Shown here one piece after another: positions 45,991 through 53,663 of a DNA stretch of 64,000 bases. The translations under genes and the position numbers were made by a program. Within the stretch, counting starts at the first letter, position 1. Every line of letters starts with the position of its first letter. The DNA is taken from assembly GCA_934358675.1 (NCBI GenBank), contig CAKRKX010000001.1, positions 1-64,000 of the forward strand. The letters are read 5' to 3'. The stretch comes from an uncultured Agathobacter sp. (lineage in GTDB: Bacteria > Bacillota > Clostridia > Lachnospirales > Lachnospiraceae). The notes under the pieces are model-generated. The model was not told the DNA's origin. It saw nothing but the letters and a program-made list of their open reading frames with translations, and ran no database searches.

Positions 45991-47634
45991 ATGAGAAATA
46001 GTAACAAATGGAAACGAATGACAGCGGCAGCACTTTCCCTGCTTTTACTTGGGACGATGATCGGTTGCGCGGATTCGTCCGGGACGGATGAGACGCAGAC
46101 ACAGCAGACAAAGACAGATACAACGATCGGATGGAAGAAGTATGCCGCCGAGCAGGATCCGGTCACGTTGAGCTGGTATATCAATTACTCCTGGTTTACG
46201 ACAGACTGGGGAAAGAATATGGTATCAAAGCAGATTACGAAGGACACCGGAGTCAGCGTGGATTTTGTAACTCCGGCGGGAAATCAGGAAGAGACGATCA
46301 ATGCACTGATCGCATCGGATTCACTTCCGGATGTCGTTACGCTCGGCTGGTGGGAATCGCAGCTGAATGAGATGATAAAAAAAGATATGGTCTACGCACT
46401 CAATGATCTTGCCGATCAGTATGATCCTTATTTCTATGAGGTGACGGATCCGGTTGTGATTAACTGGTATACGGACGATGATGGGGATATCTATGGTTAT
46501 CCGAATTCTTCCTACACGCCACAGGCGGTCGAGAGTCATTCAAACATTGCGTCGAATCAGACATTTCTGGTTCGAAAAGACATCTATGAGGCGATCGGAA
46601 GTCCGGATATGACCACACAGGAGGGCTTTGAAGCCGCGGTAAAGAAAGCGGTGGAAATGTTTCCGGAGGTGGATGGCAAGCCGTTGATACCGATCGGGGC
46701 ACATACCTTTGAAGAGAACGGAAATAATTCCTTTGATCAGTTCCTGTTAAACTTTCTTGCCGTTCCGTATGAAAAAGACGGAACGCTTTATGACCGGTAT
46801 ACCGATCCGGAATATCTGTCATGGCTGAAATTTTTCCGGAGGATGGGAGAGGAAGGGTATCTTGCCAGTGATATTTTTGTGGATCAGCGTACACAGATGA
46901 ACGAAAAGGTAGCGGATGGCAGATATTTTTGTATGCTCTACCAGCGAACCGATATTGCGGATCTGGAGAGTACTCTATACGAAAAGGATCCGGATAGTAT
47001 CTATATTGCTGTGGACGGACCGAAGAACAGCAATGGAGACGACTATGTGCTCTCCACCAATTCCGTGACAGGATGGACGGTAACTTTGATCTCCAAAAAC
47101 TGTAAGCATCCGGACCGCGCGATCGCGTTTATCGATTACCTGATATCGGAAGAGGGGCAGAAGATGACGAGCATCGGCGTGGAAGGCGAAATGTATGATA
47201 TGGTAGACGGCAAGGTCGTGCTAAAGGATGATGTGAAGCAGATGCTTGCAACCGATCGTAAGAAGTACGATGAGGTATATGGTGCAGATGATGCCTATTG
47301 GATGCTTCAGAATAATCTGATGCAGCTCGACTGGATGCCGGAGAAACAGTATCCTTTGAATCAGCTGGAGGAGTGGACCTATCCGTATACAAAGTATACG
47401 GCGGAATACGATCTGTTTCTTCAGGATAATTCTTCGGCAGCACAGGCAAGTACACGTATTGATAAACTGTGGGGAAGTACGCTTCCGAGATTGCTTCTTG
47501 CAAAATCGGATGAAGAGTTTGATGAACTTTTGGATCAGTTTGTAAAGGAGCGCGAGTCGCTGGGCTATAAAAAGGTTATAAATGCAAAACAAAAGCTTTT
47601 GGAAGAAAACAAAAAACGATTGGGTATTGATTAG
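45991..47634 (+). CDS. Extracellular solute-binding lipoprotein (LipO/YtcQ-like) linked to the sensor kinase
   Basis: 547 residues. The signal peptide ends in TMIGC (lipidated Cys26). A family 1 solute-binding fold follows (TLSWYINYSWFTTDWGKNMV, SLPDVVTLGWWESQ), of the long type often encoded beside YesM/YesN sensors in Paenibacillus and Lachnospiraceae. It has no permeases of its own. Because the kinase gene starts on the next base after its stop, it may deliver ligand to the sensor or serve the importer before it (inference). Confidence 0.85.
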   Translation: MRNSNKWKRMTAAALSLLLLGTMIGCADSSGTDETQTQQTKTDTTIGWKKYAAEQDPVTLSWYINYSWFTTDWGKNMVSKQITKDTGVSVDFVTPAGNQEETINALIASDSLPDVVTLGWWESQLNEMIKKDMVYALNDLADQYDPYFYEVTDPVVINWYTDDDGDIYGYPNSSYTPQAVESHSNIASNQTFLVRKDIYEAIGSPDMTTQEGFEAAVKKAVEMFPEVDGKPLIPIGAHTFEENGNNSFDQFLLNFLAVPYEKDGTLYDRYTDPEYLSWLKFFRRMGEEGYLASDIFVDQRTQMNEKVADGRYFCMLYQRTDIADLESTLYEKDPDSIYIAVDGPKNSNGDDYVLSTNSVTGWTVTLISKNCKHPDRAIAFIDYLISEEGQKMTSIGVEGEMYDMVDGKVVLKDDVKQMLATDRKKYDEVYGADDAYWMLQNNLMQLDWMPEKQYPLNQLEEWTYPYTKYTAEYDLFLQDNSSAAQASTRIDKLWGSTLPRLLLAKSDEEFDELLDQFVKERESLGYKKVINAKQKLLEENKKRLGID

Positions 47635-49446
47635 ATGAAAAAGGTCAGAAAGAAAATCGGAAACTTAAAATTAAACATCAAATTTTCATTGCTGATTTTT
47701 TTCATTGTCCTTATCCCGGTGGGGGCATTGGTCGCTGCGCTGCTCGGCATGATGGAACAGACTTCAAAAAAGGAGAATCTTTCCAATATCGATTATGCGA
47801 TGGAACGTGATGAAAAGCAGCTGAGTACCTGCGTGGATTCGGTAAATATGGTGACGCAGTTCTTTCTTTCGGATTCCGGTATTTTGGAACTTCTGAATGC
47901 AGCCGCGACCGGCAAAAACATGGAACCGGATGAAATACTGACCTATTACAAGACGGATATCGCAGCGCTTGAGAGACTTGTGAGTAACAATCCTCTTTTG
48001 TACGGGGTGCGCGTCTACTCGACCAAAGACAATGTACAGGAAATGATGCCCATTTTGTACAATCATTCGAGAATGGAAAACATGAGCTGGTTTCTGGAGG
48101 ATCGTGCCAATCTGGAGGGGTGGCATTTTAATTACTATGACTCTCTTTTTTCATCGGTAGTATCGCAAAAGGATGAAATGCTTGCCGGCTATGTGACCGC
48201 TATCAGAGATTACCATAACGGGCTGATCGGTTACATTGAAGTTGTTGTGCGGATGGAGGAAATCTTTCCGGAACTGTATTCGGACAAAGAGTATGAATGG
48301 AGCTGTCTTGTTACGGATGAGGACAAGCAGATTTACAGCATACACGGAGGCGAAGACAGGGAATCGCTTTTTGCATATATGATGCAGAAGATCGAAAATA
48401 CATCGGAAAAGAACAGCATGTATCTTTCCTATGCAGGATCCCGATGGGCCGTAGGTTATCTTCCGGTGAAAGAGTGCGGTGGAGGAATGGTTTATATCAG
48501 GGATGCATCGGGAAACTTTCCGATCATTCTGCAACGCTTTGTGGTGGCTGCAACTCTGATCATACTTATGGCGCTGCTTGCTTACCTGACCAATCGTATC
48601 GTAAAGCATCTGCTGCGTCATCTGTATGATATACTGCGAACGATCCGACATGTGCAGAAAGGTAATCTGGATGAGAGGATCGAAGTTTCGACGCACGATG
48701 AGATGGGAGAACTCGGCACGCAGCTCAACCGGATGCTTGATCGTATCCAGGAGCTGATGCAGGAGAATTTTGACCGCGAGCTGCTGGCGAAGAACTCACA
48801 GATCCGCGCGCTGCAGAACCAGATCAATGCGCATTTTATCTACAATGTGCTCGAGTCCATCAAGATGATGGCGGAGATCGACGAGGAATATACGATCTCG
48901 GATTCTGTGACGTCACTCGGAAAGCTGCTCCGTTACAGTATGCGCTGGGTGAACGGAAACGTACATGTGGGGGAGGAACTGGATTATATCCGCAATTATC
49001 TTGCACTGATCAATCTCCGCTTTGATTATGAGATCATATTGTCTGTCAAGATGTCGGATGAGATGCTGGATCAGGAGATTCCGAAGATGTCCCTTCAGCC
49101 GATCGTGGAGAATGCCATCCTGCATGGAATTGAGGATGTGGCGGAGGATTCGACCATCTATATCAAGGGAATGATCGAGGGTAACGACTGCATCATCGAG
49201 GTGACGGATTCCGGCAAGGGAATGAATGAGGAACAGGTCAGAGCGCTTGAGGAGAAGATCGCCGGCAAGCTTGAGGCGAGCGGCGGCGATGGACACGGTA
49301 TCGGCTTGAAAAATGTGCAGGACCGTATTAATATTGCTTTTGGACAGGAATACGGACTGATGATCCGGTCGAAGGAAGGATGCTATACGAAGGTGAGCAT
49401 CCGGATACCGAAAAGATACAGACAGGAAGGACAGAAATTATCATGA
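47635..49446 (+). CDS. YesM-type sensor histidine kinase
   Basis: 603 residues. Membrane helix 1 (about 15-38), an extracellular sensing region of about 250 residues, helix 2 (VVAATLIILMALLAYLTN), HAMP (about 325-375), the His_kinase domain with His400 in QINAHFIYN (the usual INPHFLYN with Ala for Pro), and a HATPase with N-box PIVENAILHG and GHGIGLKN. It senses an extracellular sugar signal and phosphorylates the next protein. The start touches the stop of the lipoprotein gene. Confidence 0.92.
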   Translation: MKKVRKKIGNLKLNIKFSLLIFFIVLIPVGALVAALLGMMEQTSKKENLSNIDYAMERDEKQLSTCVDSVNMVTQFFLSDSGILELLNAAATGKNMEPDEILTYYKTDIAALERLVSNNPLLYGVRVYSTKDNVQEMMPILYNHSRMENMSWFLEDRANLEGWHFNYYDSLFSSVVSQKDEMLAGYVTAIRDYHNGLIGYIEVVVRMEEIFPELYSDKEYEWSCLVTDEDKQIYSIHGGEDRESLFAYMMQKIENTSEKNSMYLSYAGSRWAVGYLPVKECGGGMVYIRDASGNFPIILQRFVVAATLIILMALLAYLTNRIVKHLLRHLYDILRTIRHVQKGNLDERIEVSTHDEMGELGTQLNRMLDRIQELMQENFDRELLAKNSQIRALQNQINAHFIYNVLESIKMMAEIDEEYTISDSVTSLGKLLRYSMRWVNGNVHVGEELDYIRNYLALINLRFDYEIILSVKMSDEMLDQEIPKMSLQPIVENAILHGIEDVAEDSTIYIKGMIEGNDCIIEVTDSGKGMNEEQVRALEEKIAGKLEASGGDGHGIGLKNVQDRINIAFGQEYGLMIRSKEGCYTKVSIRIPKRYRQEGQKLS

Positions 49447-50915
49447 AGACAGTACTGATCGTGGAAGATGAAAAACTGATCCGCCAGGGTATTCGAACCA
49501 TGGTACAGCGAAGCGGCGTGCCGGTTGAAGTGATCATGGAATGCGGCAACGGAGAGGCGGCGCTTGAAATATTAAGGGAACAGAAAGTGGATGTGATGTT
49601 TACCGATATCCGTATGCCGAAGATGGACGGAATCCGTCTTGTGCAGGAGATCGAGAAGCTTCCGGACAAGCCGGATATCGTTGCGGTTAGTGGATACGAT
49701 GATTTCTCGTATGCGGTGGAATTGCTCCGGCACGGTGTGCGGGAATATATTTTAAAACCGGTCGAGAGGGAGAAGATTACAGCGATCTTAAAGACACTTG
49801 AGGCCGAGTATGAGGAGACACAGAAGAAGGCGCGTGCGGATCAGCAGATCGGACGCAGCCAGATCCGTTACATTCTTACGAGCCATGAGGCGGACGATAA
49901 GGAAGTGCAGCTGCTCGAGCAGAAATACGAAGAACATTTCTTTACGGAGGGATACCAGATCAGTATGGCCGGCAAAGGCTTTATGATGGAAGAACGCGAG
50001 AATACGATGTATCTCGATGAACTCAAAGAAGGAAATCTGTGCATTATGAAACCGGATCTGACATGGATCGTGCAGAGGAATGAGATGTGGCAGGAGTGCT
50101 CGGGAATCAGTAATGTGCATCGTGGACTGAGGGAGTTAAAGCAGGCGTACAATGAGGCGTTTGCAGCCAGAAAGCGCGCGTTCTATCAGATGAAAAGTCA
50201 GGTGGAATACGACGCACCGCGCAGTACGATCCCAGATGGTATCCGTAAGGAGAGTTTAAAGCAGGTAAGTGATCAGGCATGGACACAGCGCCTTCATCTG
50301 ATCGGAACGGACAAGACGGACGACCTTGGCAATCTGTGGAAGGTGCTTTTTGCGGAGCTGAAGAAGGAGCGTATCCTGCCGGAAGAATTTGAGGCGGGAA
50401 TCGAGAAATTCCTGAATGAGCTGGAGAAGATATACCGCAATCTGATCGATGAGTCGGTGCAGCAGGAGATCGAACAGTGCCGCAACATCTATCAGTATAC
50501 GAATGTGGAAGAGTATCAGGATGCCATCATGGATCTGGTTCTCGGCATTCATGCGCGGATCAATGACCAGCCGGAGGATAACGGTACGCAGCAGAAGATC
50601 CGTATGGCGGAGGCTTATATCCGTGAGAATTACAATAAGGATCTGAATATGGCAGTGGTATCCAATTATATTTCCATGAACTACTCGCTTTTTTCCTATG
50701 AGTTTAAGCAGTGTACGGGTAAAAATTTCGTGAATTATCTGAAGGAACTGCGCATCGAGGAGGCGAAGCGGCTTCTCGCAGAGACGGAGGAGAAAGTTGT
50801 GGATATCAGTCAGATGGTCGGATATGATAATGAGAAACATTTTATGAAGATATTCAAAAGCATCTGCGGTGTATCGCCGAGCGAATACCGCAGGAATATG
50901 AAACACGTCGGATAA
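49443..50915 (+). CDS. YesN-type response regulator with AraC DNA-binding domain
   Basis: 490 residues. The receiver domain (1-120) has phospho-acceptor D55 in FTDIRMPKMDG. The middle part (about 130-380) is helical and of unknown role. The C-terminal AraC double HTH (about 390-490) has YIRENYNKDLNMAVVSNYISM and VGYDNEKHFMKIFK. The ATG overlaps the kinase TGA (ATGA). It probably activates the importer and glucan enzyme genes, which fits the weak -35 at 42506-42520 (inference). Confidence 0.93.
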   Translation: MKTVLIVEDEKLIRQGIRTMVQRSGVPVEVIMECGNGEAALEILREQKVDVMFTDIRMPKMDGIRLVQEIEKLPDKPDIVAVSGYDDFSYAVELLRHGVREYILKPVEREKITAILKTLEAEYEETQKKARADQQIGRSQIRYILTSHEADDKEVQLLEQKYEEHFFTEGYQISMAGKGFMMEERENTMYLDELKEGNLCIMKPDLTWIVQRNEMWQECSGISNVHRGLRELKQAYNEAFAARKRAFYQMKSQVEYDAPRSTIPDGIRKESLKQVSDQAWTQRLHLIGTDKTDDLGNLWKVLFAELKKERILPEEFEAGIEKFLNELEKIYRNLIDESVQQEIEQCRNIYQYTNVEEYQDAIMDLVLGIHARINDQPEDNGTQQKIRMAEAYIRENYNKDLNMAVVSNYISMNYSLFSYEFKQCTGKNFVNYLKELRIEEAKRLLAETEEKVVDISQMVGYDNEKHFMKIFKSICGVSPSEYRRNMKHVG

Positions 50916-50916
50916 A

Positions 50917-50952
50917 AATCCGGGGAGCCTAGGCTTCCCGGATTACTTTTTT
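50917..50952. terminator. Bidirectional terminator between convergent genes
   Basis: AATCCGGGGAGCC pairs with GGCTTCCCGGATT (one G-U) around a two-base loop, with A-rich left and T-rich right flanks. The stop codon of the minus-strand gene lies in the loop (50929-50931). Confidence 0.85.
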
Positions 50953-52869
50953 GGTCTTGTTTTTCTTGAACTCGTACATATTTTCGTCCGCCCGGTTGAT
51001 CAGGTCTTCGATCGAGTTGAACGTCTGATCCTCCTGATACGGGACACTTGCGTAACCGGCGCTGACGGATAACAGGTACGGCTTGGAACTGAGCTGGTTG
51101 TAATTGTGCAGATACTTGTTGACGCGAGTGATCAATTCTCTGGCATCCTCATCGCCGCAGCTGCATAACACATAGAACTCATCACCGCCGAAACGGGTGC
51201 CGATCGCATCGGCGAAAGCTGGCAGTTCACCGGTCACATTCATGATCGCCTTGCCGATCACTTTGAGCGCAAAGTCACCCTCCGTGTGTCCGAACTGATC
51301 GTTGATCACCTTCAGACAGTCCATATCGAAGAGGAATGCGGTAAGAGGCGCGCCCTCCTTGAGTGAGTACAGCAGAAGCGGAAGCTTCCGCTCATATCCG
51401 TGGCGGTTGTACAGCCCGGTCAAAGCGTCTTTCATGTAGATCGACTCGAGCTTGCTCTGCATCAGCCGGGAACTCTTGATCTCGCACAGATTCTGCAGAA
51501 GCTGCGTGATATTCATGATCCAGTGTACCATCTGGAAATGGTAGTCGATCTGGTTGTGCTCGTAAGCCATCGCAATGTATCCGAATTCGCGGTCCTCAAA
51601 GAAGAGCGAGGATACGATGTAGGCGGAGGAGGAATCTTTGTTGACGATATCCGGAAGAAGTGTCTTCTTCGGGAAGGTACATTCCGGCAGCCGCTTTCCG
51701 TCCCGGATCGCAAGCTTGAGCAGAATGGTATCGTTGTCCGGTACCGCTTCCTCCTCGGCATCTGTCAGTTCCAGGATATGTCCGGACAGGGAATCCCAAT
51801 CCGAATACAGACACAGGTAAAACTGTGTGCAGCCGGAAATCTCTTTGACGTATTCTGCGATCAGATCCATACCGTCATCGATGTCCGTCGCATGGGAGAG
51901 GTCTGCGGACATACGCATGGAGATATAGATGGAGCGCTCCAGGGACTGAATGCGGTTCAAAAGCTGATGACCGTACAGCACGTAGTTGCTGTGTGAGCCT
52001 GTCCGGCAGCCGCAGCTTCCGCCAATCACCGGTTCTGCGAAGACGCTCGTGCAGTCCGGAATCGCTGTGCCGTGCATCAGTCGGAACAACTGTTTGACCG
52101 CGGTCGTACCGAGCTGGTAAGTCGGGAAACTGACGGTCGTAAGCGGACTTGTGATATTCTGGCCTTCCGGCAGGGCATCGCATCCGACCAAAGCGATATC
52201 TTCCGGAATCTTATATCCTTTGCGGATGGCGATCACCATAAAAAGGAGTGCCATCTTGTCATTGTAGCAGACAACGGCCTCCGGGACCCTGTCAGAACCA
52301 TTGCAGAAAAACTCGAAGGCTTCCCGTATGCCTTCCTCGGTGATCGGCGCATCGAACATATCATGATCACCGACCGTGTATCCGTGCTGGATCATGACAC
52401 TCTGGTATGCCTGCGCACGCTTCGGTGAGAAATACGGATCCGTCTTACAGCCGAGGTAGCAGATACGCCTGTAATTGTGCACGCTGATCAGATGCTCCGT
52501 CAGCGTTCCGGTCGTTAAGTTGTTCTCTAAGGCAATACTCGGGAAAAATGTGCTCGTGTCGGCAATCTCGACGATCGGACAGGTACATTCCTTCTTGATC
52601 AGATCAATGATCTGATCCTTAAGCTCCTGTGCCGGATAAGTGCCGGACGCTACCACGATACCGCTGAAATCTTCGAAATTCGGGATGCGCAGAATGCTCG
52701 ATTCGCCACTTCCGTACTGTCCGAGATCCTCCCCGTCCGAGGATGTCGCATAGATCTCCGTCTTGAATCCGTACTCCGCAGCCTGATCGACAACACCCTG
52801 ACAGACGTTGCGCTGGTAGTCACCGAATATATGTGAAATAAACAGTGCGATTTTTTTTGAATGGTACAT
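50929..52869 (-). CDS. Diguanylate cyclase with LacI-type sugar-binding domain
   Basis: About 646 residues. Residues 1-300 are a LacI/RbsB-like ligand-binding fold (KKIALFISHIFGDYQRNVCQG, IPEDIALVGCDALPEGQNI, LTTVSFPTYQLG) but no helix-turn-helix precedes it. A GAF-like region (about 330-470) and a GGDEF domain (about 490-640) follow, with intact RFGGDEF and DALTGLYNR. There is no signal peptide or membrane helix, so it should sense a cytoplasmic sugar and set c-di-GMP synthesis. The start at MYHSKK is chosen for the G-rich ribosome-binding site just upstream; the frame is open 26 codons further. Convergent with the response regulator. Confidence 0.85.
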   Translation of the reverse strand: MYHSKKIALFISHIFGDYQRNVCQGVVDQAAEYGFKTEIYATSSDGEDLGQYGSGESSILRIPNFEDFSGIVVASGTYPAQELKDQIIDLIKKECTCPIVEIADTSTFFPSIALENNLTTGTLTEHLISVHNYRRICYLGCKTDPYFSPKRAQAYQSVMIQHGYTVGDHDMFDAPITEEGIREAFEFFCNGSDRVPEAVVCYNDKMALLFMVIAIRKGYKIPEDIALVGCDALPEGQNITSPLTTVSFPTYQLGTTAVKQLFRLMHGTAIPDCTSVFAEPVIGGSCGCRTGSHSNYVLYGHQLLNRIQSLERSIYISMRMSADLSHATDIDDGMDLIAEYVKEISGCTQFYLCLYSDWDSLSGHILELTDAEEEAVPDNDTILLKLAIRDGKRLPECTFPKKTLLPDIVNKDSSSAYIVSSLFFEDREFGYIAMAYEHNQIDYHFQMVHWIMNITQLLQNLCEIKSSRLMQSKLESIYMKDALTGLYNRHGYERKLPLLLYSLKEGAPLTAFLFDMDCLKVINDQFGHTEGDFALKVIGKAIMNVTGELPAFADAIGTRFGGDEFYVLCSCGDEDARELITRVNKYLHNYNQLSSKPYLLSVSAGYASVPYQEDQTFNSIEDLINRADENMYEFKKNKTKKVIREA

Positions 52870-52936
52870 AAAAACTTCCCCCCCCTCGGTTTCATATACT
52901 ACTTCTATTTTATTCTCAAAAAGCGCTTTTTTCAAG

Positions 52937-52965
52937 GAATATTTCATATTTGAAAAGCCATACTA
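52937..52965 (+). promoter_or_regulatory. Forespore (sigma-G-like) promoter of spoVAC
   Basis: GAATA (52937-52941), 17-bp spacer, CATACTA (52959-52965). Both boxes fit the B. subtilis sigma-G consensus (GHATR, CATHHTA). The -10 is identical to that of the spoVAA operon at 31493. Confidence 0.7.
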
Positions 52966-53013
52966 GCATAAAAAAGCAATCTGTGAAAACGTTGAAAAAA
53001 GGAGAGGTGGAAT

Positions 53014-53535
53014 ATGCAGCAGCAGACGGAAAAACAGGTGGATCCATCGGTGGAAAAGAAAGCGAAGGATGCGGGGATTTCGGCAGAGCAGCAACAGCGG
53101 AACGACGCGTATAACGAGTATGTCAAACAGGTGACTCCGACACACAATCTATGGGCGAATATGGGAAAGGCATTCGCGCTCGGCGGTGCGATCTGTGTGC
53201 TCGGACAGGGGATCATTTCACTTGGCATGAGTGTGTTCGGGCTGGATCAGGAGACTGCGGCAATGTGGTGCAGTCTGATCCTTGTACTTCTCAGTGTAAT
53301 ACTGACCAGCGCAAATGTGTACGGACTTCTTGCCAACTGGGGCGGTGCGGGCGCGCTCGTTCCGATCACAGGATTTGCCAACGGTGTGTGCGCATCGGCG
53401 GTGGAGTTTCAGAAGGAGGGACAGGTATTCGGAATCGGCTGCCAGATCTTCAAGATCGCGGGGCCGGTCATCTTATACGGCATCTTTTCCAGCTGGGTGC
53501 TCGGACTGGTCTATTGGATACTGCGGCTTTTTTAG
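53014..53535 (+). CDS. spoVAC: Stage V sporulation protein AC
   Basis: 173 residues. A hydrophilic N-terminus (about 1-45) is followed by four membrane helices; YNEYVKQVTPTHNLW and GGAICVLGQ are SpoVAC signatures. It is part of the dipicolinic-acid channel; SpoVAC of B. subtilis can act as a mechanosensitive channel. It stands alone behind its own sigma-G-like promoter, 20 kb from spoVAA-spoVAB, and is followed by a GGDEF gene, not by spoVAD. GGAGAGG precedes the ATG. Confidence 0.92.
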   Translation: MQQQTEKQVDPSVEKKAKDAGISAEQQQRNDAYNEYVKQVTPTHNLWANMGKAFALGGAICVLGQGIISLGMSVFGLDQETAAMWCSLILVLLSVILTSANVYGLLANWGGAGALVPITGFANGVCASAVEFQKEGQVFGIGCQIFKIAGPVILYGIFSSWVLGLVYWILRLF

Positions 53536-53565
53536 AGAGCAAATTGGGTATAAAAGAAACAAATG

Positions 53566-53594
53566 TAGACAAAAAATATAAAGTGAACTATAAT
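53566..53594 (+). promoter_or_regulatory. Promoter of the GGDEF-REC-HD gene
   Basis: TAGACA (53566-53571), 17-bp spacer, TATAAT (53589-53594). Confidence 0.7.
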
Positions 53595-53663
53595 CAAAAA
53601 ATATGTAAGGAATCGAAAGAAAACGCAAACGCATAGTGAGAAACATAAAGCAGAGGACACAGG

